From Alloalcanivorax marinus (GTDB lineage Bacteria; Pseudomonadota; Gammaproteobacteria; Pseudomonadales; Alcanivoracaceae), in contig NZ_JADDOL010000018.1 in assembly GCF_016906305.1 (NCBI RefSeq), forward strand, positions 1-64,000: a stretch of DNA of 64,000 nt. The letters run 5' to 3'. The translations under genes and the position numbers were made by a program. Below, piece after piece: positions 29,152 to 39,700 of this stretch. The notes under the pieces are model-generated. The model was not told where the DNA came from and did no database searches. It saw nothing but the letters and a program-made list of their open reading frames with translations. Position 1 is the first letter of the stretch; every line of letters starts with the position of its first letter.

Positions 29152-30714
29152 ATGAGCAGTCAATCCGGTTTCTTGCGTATCGCACTTCTGGCCCTGGCGC
29201 TGGCCTTCCACATCGGCCCCGCGCGGGCGCAAAGCACGCCGCCCCAGGTGGTGGTCAACGGGGTAACCTTCCAGGGCAACTACACCTACACCGCCTCCGA
29301 CCTGTCCGGGCTGATCGCCTCGGAAATCGGCAAACCCATGACGCTCAAGGACATCCAGGGCCTGGCCGCCAAGGTGGAAGCGTTCTACCACGATGCCGGT
29401 TACCCGCTGGTCAAGGTGGTGGTGCCGCAACAGACCTTCGCCGACGGCACGCCGGTGAAACTGGTGGTGCTGGAAGGCCAGCTGGGCGAGATCCGTATCG
29501 AGGGCAATCAGCGCTACGACTCCCAGCGCATCCTGGACGCCCTGGCCGCCGCCGACGTGCACCGTGACGAGCCGGTGCGGCTGGACCGGGTGGAACGGGC
29601 CCTGACCCGCCTCAACCGGCAGTCCGGCATCGAAGCCGCCGCCGCCCTCAAACCCGGCGCCCGCCAGGGCTACACCGACCTGGTGATCAAGGTCGAGGAA
29701 GCCCCGCGCGTCACCGGCGCGCTGGAGCTCAACAACTACGGCAGCAAGGACACCGGCCGCTACCGGGTGGTGCCGTCCATCACCCTGCAGAACCTGACCG
29801 GCCGGGGCGACAACGCCAACCTGATCGGCATGCAGTCCATCGGTGACGGCGACGCCTGGTTCGCCTACGCCGACTACGTGACGCCGGTGAACGCCCGCGG
29901 CACCAGCGTTCAGGTGTACGGTTCCACCGGCAACGTCAACGTGGGCCGCGACTTCGAGGTGCTGGAAGTGGAAGGCGACAGCACCGGCCTGGGCGTGGGC
30001 GTGCTGCAGGACCAGATTCTGTCCGCGCGCAGCGTGCTCACCTACAGCGCCTGGCTGGAAGGCACCGACCTGGATCAGGACATGCTCGGCGTGCGCATCG
30101 CCGAGGACCGCATCCGCAAACTGCGGGTGGGCGTGGCCCTGGACCGCACCGACCTGTCCGGGCGCAGCCTGGTCTCCGTGGACCTGCACCACGGCCTGGG
30201 CGAAAGCCTGGGCGGCATGGACGACGACTCCTCCCTGTCCAGCCGTGCCTTCGCCGGCGCCGACAACGACTTCACCAAGATCACCCTGGACCTGGCCCGC
30301 ATCCAGCGCCTTAACGCGCGCACTCTGCTGATCCCGCGCCTGTACGGCCAGTACGCCTTCGACCCGCTGGTCTCCAGCGAGCAGTGGGCCATCGGCGGCG
30401 TCAATTCGGTGAAGGGGCATCCGCCGTCGATCTACTCCGGCGACAGCGGCGTCACCGCCACCCTGGAGGCCCGCTACGACCTGTTCGCCGACGACTCCCG
30501 TTATCAACTGATCGGCCAGCTCAGCCACGGCCGTCTGTACATCAAGAAGCCGTTCTACGACCAGGACGACGAACGGGACATCTCCGGCGCCAGTCTGGGC
30601 CTGCTGGTCCGGCCCTGGGACCCCATCGAGGTGCGCCTGGATTGGGGGCTGCCGTTGGGCACCGAAACCGGTGACAACAGCTATTTCTACGCTCAAGCAC
30701 GCTACCGCTTCTGA
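29152..30714 (+). CDS. Two-partner secretion outer-membrane transporter TpsB (ShlB/FhaC/HecB family)
   Basis: 520 residues. Residues 1-25 are a signal peptide ending ARA. Two POTRA domains follow (about 32-108 and 112-188), the first with the VTFQGNYTYTASDL opening. The rest is a beta-barrel ending in Tyr-Arg-Phe, the usual outer-membrane insertion signal. At the loop-6 position where FhaC-type proteins have VRGY or VRGF, this protein reads SVKGHPPSIYSGD, keeping Gly but with Lys for Arg and His for the aromatic. It should export the TpsA exoprotein encoded 28 bp downstream. There is no third gene for acylation or glycosylation. Confidence 0.93.
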   Translation: MSSQSGFLRIALLALALAFHIGPARAQSTPPQVVVNGVTFQGNYTYTASDLSGLIASEIGKPMTLKDIQGLAAKVEAFYHDAGYPLVKVVVPQQTFADGTPVKLVVLEGQLGEIRIEGNQRYDSQRILDALAAADVHRDEPVRLDRVERALTRLNRQSGIEAAAALKPGARQGYTDLVIKVEEAPRVTGALELNNYGSKDTGRYRVVPSITLQNLTGRGDNANLIGMQSIGDGDAWFAYADYVTPVNARGTSVQVYGSTGNVNVGRDFEVLEVEGDSTGLGVGVLQDQILSARSVLTYSAWLEGTDLDQDMLGVRIAEDRIRKLRVGVALDRTDLSGRSLVSVDLHHGLGESLGGMDDDSSLSSRAFAGADNDFTKITLDLARIQRLNARTLLIPRLYGQYAFDPLVSSEQWAIGGVNSVKGHPPSIYSGDSGVTATLEARYDLFADDSRYQLIGQLSHGRLYIKKPFYDQDDERDISGASLGLLVRPWDPIEVRLDWGLPLGTETGDNSYFYAQARYRF

Positions 30715-30742
30715 GCGCCACCACTTTTACGGGTAACGAATC

Positions 30743-33700
30743 ATGGCACGAAATAAAAAACGCAATGCTTCAGTGGCGGTCGCCGTTTCGGTTTCAGTGT
30801 TCGGCTTCAGCGGCGCGGTCCACGCGGGTCCCAGCGGCGGTCAGGTGGTGGGTGGTGACGCCAATGCGGTGATCGCCCAGGCGGGCGGCAACACCACCAT
30901 TGAACAGTTCGTCAACAAGGCGGTGATCAACTGGAACGACTTCAGCATCGATCCCGGTGAGCTGGTCAAATTCATCCACCAGGCCAACACCGATGTAACC
31001 CTTAACCGGGTCACCGGCGACACCGTGTCCCAGATCAAGGGCGCGCTCACCGCCAACGGCAACATCTTCCTGATCAATCCCAACGGCATCGTGTTCGGCG
31101 CCGGCGCGGAAATCGACGTGGCAGGCCTGCTGGCCACCACCTTCGACATCGCCGATCAGGATTTCATGGACGGCAAGCTCAACTTCAGCGGCGAGCTGAT
31201 GAGCAACGCGTCCATCACCAACCAGGGCTCGATCGAGGTGGGCAACGGCGGCTTCGTCTACCTGATCGCCCCCAATGTGGAAAACACCGGCCACATCATC
31301 GCCAACGTGGGCCGCGTGACCCTGGCCAACGACGGTTCCTACGACATCGACCTGACCGGCAACGGCCTGGTCACTTTCTCGGTGACCGACGCGGACCTGA
31401 CCGGCGCCACCGGCTCGGTCAAGAACGGCCCGGGCGGCGAGATCGAAGCCGGCCATGTGCTGCTCTCCGGCAGCCAGAAGGACGCCGTGGTGTCCTCCGT
31501 GGTCAACCAGGGCGACATCACCGCCGCCACCGAACTGACCATGGCCGGTGACGATCTGGAACAATCCGGCACCATCGCCGCCGGCGACACCACCCTGGAG
31601 GCCACCAACGCCATCGTCTCCAACGGCGGCTCCATCAGTGGCGGCTCCGCCACCCTGAAAGCGGGCACCGGCATCGGCGCCGCCAGCGCCGTGCACACCG
31701 ACGTGGACGACCTGGCGGTGAGCAGCGAGAGCGGCGCCATCCGCGTCGCCGAAGCCAACCAACTGGACAGCCTGAGCATCACCACCGGCGACAGCGCCCA
31801 GGTGAGCTTCAAGCAGGACGGTGTCGATCCGATTACCAGTGACCCGGTGCAAGACGACGTCAGCGTGCAGTTCAACGGCCAGACCTTGAGCGCCAGCCGC
31901 GACACGGTGAAAACCGATCTGAGCTTCACCCACGGCGACGGCGGCGTGACCCTGTCCGGCGTCAATGTGGAAGGTGACCTGAGCGTCACCGCCGCCGGCA
32001 ACATCGTCGGTAACGGTAACCTGGACACCGCCGCCAGCGGTAACCGCGTGGAGCTGGCCACCACCGTGGACGGCGCCACCATCGGCGCCGAGAACAACGC
32101 CCTGCGCATCGACGCGGAGACCCTGCGCGCCGAAGCGCAAAAAGGCCATGTGGTGATCACCGACACCGCCGGCGACCTGACCCTGGAGCGCGTCAGCACC
32201 GGTGACAACAGTGTGGACGCCGGTCTGCGTGCCCTGATCACCGCCGAGAAAGGCGACCTGCGCGGCGGCGACAGCGGCGAGATCAACGTGGAAGCCTGGG
32301 CCACCAATCTGAAAGCGGACGGCGCCATTGGCAACCCCGGCCAGGCGGTGACCACCGCCGTGGACGTGCTCTCCGCGTCCACCCAGGACGGCGGCATCTA
32401 CGTGGACGACCGGGACGGTGAGCTGGTGCTGGGCAAGATCAGCGCCGGCGAGCGCATCATCCAGGCCGGTCTGCCCGCCTCGTCCACCGGCATCAGCAAC
32501 GCGGACGGCAGCGTCACCCTGAGCAACGGCGCCACCGGCAGCCACAGTGTGGTGATCGGCGCCGACGACAACATCGTCATCGGCGACACCGTGTCCGCCA
32601 CCGACGACCTGATCATCCTGTCCCGCGGCGGCGGTCTCTACAACGGCGGCGACGCCGCCGTCCTCACCGGGCGCTTCGTGTTTCTGCAGGCCGCGGATCG
32701 CATCGGTCAGAGCGGCAGTGCCCTGAAAACCCAGAGTAACCACCTGAGCGCCGCGTCCGGCGGCAACGGTGTGTACCTGACCGAGAACAACGGCCTCAAC
32801 GTCACCTCCATTTATTCCCACGGCGAGAACGCCAAGGTGGAACTGGAAGCCACCGTGGGCGACGTGGTGCTGGGCCTGGTGGAGGTGCAGAACGGCGACG
32901 CCTCGGTGATCAGCCAGGGCGGCAGCATCCGCGGCGACGGCGGTACGCCGCCCAACGTACGCGCCAACCACCTGACCCTGGACGCCGACGGCGCCATCGG
33001 CACCGCGGCCCAGGCGCTCACCACCGAGGTGGAAGGCCTCACCACCACCACCGGCACCAGCCTGGCCGGCACCTACGTGGCCAACACCGGCCTGCTGTCG
33101 AGCCTGGATGTGACCACCCTGGGTGGCAACGTGTCGGTCACCGACGCCGACGGCGGCGTGCGCTTCGACCGCGCCAACGAACACCTGGCGATTGAACGTA
33201 ACAGCGGCCAGGGCCTGGACCTGACCGTCAATAACGGCGCCGGCAATCTGATCGTGGAAGGCGCCGATCTGAGCGGTCATCAGGTCGACCTGAGCGCCAG
33301 TGGTCGCATCGGCGACGGCGGCGGCGTACTGGCCGCCGACGGCCTGACGCTGGCCGCCGGTGACGACATCGACCTGACCACCGACGCCAACCGCATCGAC
33401 GCCACCACCACCGACGGCGATATCGGCCTGGACAACCTGGGCGAAGGTCCTCTGGCGCTGAACGCCGCCGCCGGCGGCGATGATCGTGACGTCAGCGTGA
33501 GCCATCAGGGCGACCTGAACCTGGGCCAGGTGTCCGCGGACGGCCTGATCAGCCTGACCGCCAGCGGCGACCTGAACGGCGACGGCGACAACACCGCCAT
33601 CACCGGCAATGACGTGAAACTGGACGCGGCCAGCATCGGCAGTGACAGCCGTGACCTGTCCACCGCCATCACCGGCAAGCTGTCCATGCTCTCCGACGGC

Positions 33701-36700
33701 GACGTCTACGTGACCAACGTGGGCGCGCTGACCATGCTCGACGGGGAAGCGGTTGGCGACATCGACTTCACCCAGTCCGGCAACGCCGTGCTGGGCCGGC
33801 TGTCCAGTGGCGGCAGCGTGACCTTCAACGCCACCGGCCGCGTCAGTGACGGCAACGGCGACGCCGACAACATCGTCGCCAACGATCTGACCCTGGACGC
33901 CCTCCAGGTGGGGGCCGCCGACGGCACCGTGGACGCCCTGGAAATCCGCGTCGACGAACTGGTGGTCGACGCCCGCAACGGCGGCATCTATCTGCGCAAC
34001 CGTGACAGCGGTCCGCTGAGCCTGATGCACGCCCGCGCCGCCGGTGGCGATGTGAACATCGACACCGCCGGCACCATGAACCTGGGCACCGTGACCTCGG
34101 CCGGCGGCAACGTCACCCTGACCAGTGGCGGCGCCATCAACGACGCCCGCCCGGACGGCTCCAGCGACGCCAACGTGGTGGCCCGCAAGGTGGACCTGCG
34201 TGCCCAGCAGGGTGTCGGCAACACCGGCCCCCTGGTGCTGGACGTGGACCAGATGTCGGTGAGCGGCGGTAACGGCGACGTCAACGCCGCCAGCCCCGGC
34301 GCCGTGGAAGTGGACGCCGACAGCCTGGTGGGCAAGGGCACCGGTGGCGTCACCATCGTCGCCGCCTCCATCACCGTGCTCGACAACAACGGCGGCATCC
34401 TGGTGATGGACGGCGGCAAGCTGGTGCTCACCGCCACCAACGGCAACATCGTGTTCCTGAATCAGGACGACACCATCCGCCTGCCCGGCGGTGGCAGCAT
34501 CACCCTGACCGCCCGCGCCGACGGCACCAACGAGGGCTATAACGGCAACATCATTACCGGCAACCTGGTCACCGAGGGCGGCGACATCACCCTGGACGCG
34601 GACCGCAACGTGACCCTGGGCATGCTCGACACCGGCGGCACCGGCGACGTCTATGTGATCGCCCGTGACGGCGTGATCCTGGACGGCAACGGCGCCGACC
34701 AGAACGTGCGCGGCGACCACGTCACCCTGATCGGCAACACCCCCACCCAGCGCGACGCGGAAATCGCCCGCGACACCGCCATCGCCGACTACGCCGGCCG
34801 GGTGGCGGAGCTGAACGCCAAGATCCTGCAGCTGCAAACCCTGCAGCAGCAGCTGGAGGCGTACATCGCCGCGCTCAACTCGGCGATCGTCAACAAGAAC
34901 ATTTCCCAGCAGAACCTGACCAGCGCCCAACGCACCGCGGACCGCCTCAACAGCCAGCTGAGCGCCGCCAGCCGCGCGCTGGATAACCTCAATCGCGTGG
35001 TCTCCGTGGCCCAGGCGGCGGTGGATGCGGTGGCCCTGGCCGCCGGTGCCGCCCAGGCCATTCCGTTCAGTGGTGACGGCGGCTCCGAGGGTGTGTTCCA
35101 GGGCCTGAGCCTGGCCCTGTCCATCGCCCAGATCGCGGTGGACGAATACGACCGCAACGTGGTCTCGCCCCTGGCCAACGACGTCAACAATGCCCTGAAC
35201 GACCTGGACGTGGCCAAGAGCTACTTCCGCGACGCGGTCACCAACGTGGATACCTGGACCCGCCTGCGCGACACCACCCGGGTGTCCCGCGACATGGCGG
35301 ACCACTCCGTGTTCAAGGCCACCGCCGCCCGCGACGCCAGCCAGGCGCTGCGCCAGCAGTCCATCGCCGCCTACGATCAGGCGCAGGACATCGACATGTC
35401 CGCCGCCAAACCGCTGGGCATTCAGGCCAACCAACTGGACATGGGCACCAGCAGCGGCCGTGCCCTGAACAGCGGCGTGTACCTGGACTCCACCGGTAAT
35501 CTGGGCCTCGGCGACATCAACTCCGTGGGCGAGATCCGCGCCGAAAACGTGGCGGGCAATATCAGCGTGGTGGGTGACGTGGTCAGCCCGACGCTGATCT
35601 CCCTGCAGGCCGAGGGCGCGGTACGCGGCATCGGCGGCACCTGGGTGAACGGAGAATGGGTACCGGTGGCGGGTATTCTGCACGCCCCGGCCATCGCCGT
35701 GCGCGCCGAGCAGGGCGTCGCCAACCAAGAGGACTCGCTGTACACCGACACCGATGAAATCGCCATCGACGGCGGCCAAGGCGATGCTTTCGTGATCAAC
35801 GACAACGACGGCGACGAACTGGTTCTGGGCACCGTGGACGGCCTCAGCGGCATGACCGCCTCCGGCGACATGGGCCTCGCCAACCGGGGCGACCTGCGCC
35901 TGAAGACGCAGATCATCGACACCGACGTGACCGCTGACAGCGACACCTCTCTGGTGGCCGAGGGCGGCGCCATCATCGACGACAACGGCGACACTCTGAA
36001 CGTCACCGGCGGCGATCTGCACTTCCGCGCCGACGGCCAGGTGGAGCTGGACACCCGGGTGGACCGCGTGGTCAACAGCGGCACCAGCGAAGGCGACGTG
36101 CTGCTGCGCGAACGCGACGACCTGGCGCTGATCGCCCTGGAAACCCTGAACGGCGACATCGACGTCACCGCCGGCGGCAACCTGACCGTCCATGAACTGG
36201 CCGCCGGTGGCGACAGCGCCACCATCCGGCTGGACGCGGACGGCCGCATCGACGACGACCAGGACAACAGCACCCTGATCGCCGGCAAGCGACTGGAACT
36301 GACCGCCGGCGGCGCCATCGGCGCCACCGGTAGCGTTACCCAGCGCGGCCTGGACACCGCCGTGGACGTGGTCACCGCCGACGCCCAGGGCGAGATCAAT
36401 ATCCACGACCGGGACGACCTGGACGTGGAGAAGGTCACCACCACCACCGGTAACATCACCCTCACCAGCGACGCCGGCGACCTGCGTCTGGGCGAAGTGC
36501 GCACCAACGGCGAGGGCGGCAACATCACCCTGATGGCCGACGGCGCCATCGACGCGCTCAATGAAGCGGACGACACCCCGGAACTGTACGCCGACCAGCT
36601 GGCTCTGCGCGCCGGCAACGGCATCGGTACCGCCGACCAGGCGCTGCTGATCGAAACCGGCGCCCTGGAAGCGGACGCCGGCAACGGCGGCCTCTACCTG

Positions 36701-39700
36701 TTCAATCAGAACCGCGACCTGACCGTGGGCGGCGTGACCCCGAACCTGGGCCTGCCCGGCCTCACCGGCCTGGACGCCAACGGTGACCTGCACCTGACCG
36801 TGGCCGACGGCGCCCTCACCGTGAACGAAGCGGTGACCCAGACCGGCGAAGGCGACACCCGCCTGAGCAGCGGCAAGGGCCAGTTGGTCAACGCCAACCT
36901 GGACGCCGCCGGGGATCTGACCCTGACCGCCGCCACCGGCGATATCACCGCCATCAACGGCGTGCAACTGACCAGCGACGGCGACTTGTCCGCCACCGCC
37001 ACCGAAGGGGGTGTCAGCCTGGTGCAGAACAGTCGCGCCCAGGCCGACGGCGACCTGACGCTGAAGGGCGGCACCACCGTGTCGCTCAACAACGCCAGCG
37101 CCGAGGCCGGCGGCGACCTGACCCTGACCGGTGAAAACGGCAACGTGACCCTGGTTCACGGCCAGGCTACCGGCGCCGAGGACGTGACCATCAGCGCCGG
37201 CGACAACATCACCGTGTCCGGCGTCTCCACCCTGACCGCCACCAACGGGGCCCTGAAAGCCACCGCCACCGAGGGCAACCTGGAGATCAGCAGTGGCAGC
37301 AGTGCCTCCGCCGCCACCACCCTGGACCTGAAAGCGGGCGACCAGGTGGCGCTGAACAGTGCCACCGTCCAGTCCGGTGGTGACATGAGCGTCACCGCGG
37401 AAGACGGCGACGTGCTGCTCACCAACAGCCGCGCCGCCACCGAAGGGGCGCAGACCGTCAGCGCCGGCGGCAGCGTGCGCCTCACTCAATCGCAGCTGCA
37501 CACCGAAACCGACGGCGACATGAAAGTGACCGCCACCAACGGTGACATCAGCCTCAACAACAGCCAGATGCTGGCCGGCGGTGCCTTCGACGGCCAGGCC
37601 GGCGGCGACGCCGTGCTGATCAGCGGCCTGATCAGCGCCGGGGGCTCTCTGAATCCTGAAGCGGATCCCGCTAACGGCACTTTGGATCTGGACGCCGGCG
37701 GCAGCGTGCGTCTGACCCAGGGCAGCACCCTCACCGGCACCGGCGACACCCATGTGGGCGCCGAGGCAGGCGAGCTGCTGGTGGTGGATAACGGCAAGAT
37801 CCTCTCCGGTGCCGATATCGACCTGAGCGCCGGCACCAACGCCACCTTCAACACCGGCCGGGCGACGGCCGGGCAGGACCTCACCCTTACCGCCGGCCAG
37901 AACGTTAGCCTCTCCGGGGGCGGCAATCTGACCGCCACCGACGGTGACCTGTCGGCCACCGCCACCGGCGGCGATGTGCTGTTCACCCAGAACAGCAGCG
38001 CCACCGCCGGCGGTGACCTGGAACTGACCGCCAAGGGCAACACCATCCTCACCAACGCGCTGATCAACGCCGGCGTCGACCTGGCGCTGACCGCGAGCCA
38101 GGGCTCCCTGCGCATGACCGACAGCGACGCCATCGCCGGCGGTAAGCTGGATGCCAGCGCCGGCCAGGATCTGCAACTGGCCGCGGGCTCCACGCTGATC
38201 GCCAACGGCGGCACGCTCAACGCCACCGCCACCGACGGCTCTCTGAATATGAGCCAGAGCAGTCGCGCCGCCGCCACCGGCGACGTGGCCCTGCGCGCCG
38301 GCACCGACCTGGCCCTGAACAACGCCACGGCGGAGTCCCTGGAACAGAACCTGCGCCTCACCGCCGACACCGGCAGCGTGACCCTGGTGACCAGCCAGGG
38401 CACCGCCCGGGGTGACGCCACGGTGACCGCCGGGGAGAACCTGGTGCTGTCCGCCGGGTCCGCGCTCACCGCCACCGACGGCGACCTGGACCTCACCGCC
38501 ACCGACGGCAATCTGAGCGTGAGCCAGTCCTCGCGCCTGACCGCCGGCAATGACCTCACCGGCAACGCCGGCACGGACCTGGCCTTCACCACCGGCACCC
38601 AGGCCACCGCCGGCGGCGACCTGGACCTGGACGCCGGCCGTCACCTCACCGTGGAAGACAGCCAGGTGCGCGCCGACGGCGACGCCGCTCTGACCGCCAC
38701 CGCGGGCAACCTGTCGGTGACCCGCTCCACGGTCACCGCCGGCGGCTTCCTGGACGGCGACGCCGGCCAGGGCATCCTGCTGACCGCCGCCACCCTGGCC
38801 AGTGGTCGGATGCCGATGGTGCCGTTCACCGCCGACTTCGACCCGGCCCCCGCCGCCAACGTGGATCTCACCCTGAACGCGGGCAGCGGTGACATCGCCC
38901 TGTCCCAGGGCACCCGCGTGGAGTCCGCCGGGGCCCTGGTGATGGACAGCGAGGAAGGCAACGTCAGCCTCACCAACGGCAGCCGCGCCACCGCCGTCAC
39001 CGACGCCACCATCGAGGCCGGCGCCGACGTTACCCTGGCAGAAGCATCACGCCTGGAAGCCGGCAACGGCGACCTGAAAGTGACCGCCACCGACGGCGAC
39101 CTGATCGTCCGCCAATCCTCGGTGCTGCGCGCCGGCGGTGACCTCACCGGCCGCGCCGGCGGCGACCTGGCGTTCTCCGAGGGCGCCCAGGCCGACGCCG
39201 ACGGCGACCTGGATCTGGACGCCGGCGACAACCTGACCGTCCAGGAAGCCGGCGTACGCGCCGACGGCAACGCGGCGCTCACCGCCGCCACCGGCGATCT
39301 GGCGGTGACCCGTTCCACGGTCACCGCCGGTGGCTTCCTGGACGGCGACGCCGGCGGTGCCATCACCCTGACCAGCGCCACCCTGAACAGTGGCGTGAGC
39401 GATCCGGCGCCGACCGGCAACGTCGACCTGAGCCTGAACGCCGGCAGCGGCAACCTGACCCTCACCGATGGCAGCAGCGCCTCCGCCGCCGGCGACCTGG
39501 TGCTGGGCAGTGAGGAAGGCAGCATCGTCCTCACCAACAGCAGCCGGGCGCAGGCGGCCACCGACGCCACTCTGACCGCGGGCAGCGACGTGCGTATCAA
39601 CAACAGCGCGTCCGTGGAAGCCGGGGAGGGCGACCTGACCGTCACCGCCACCGATGGCGATCTGAGCCTGGCCAGCGGTGCCGCCCTGAGCGCCGGCGCC

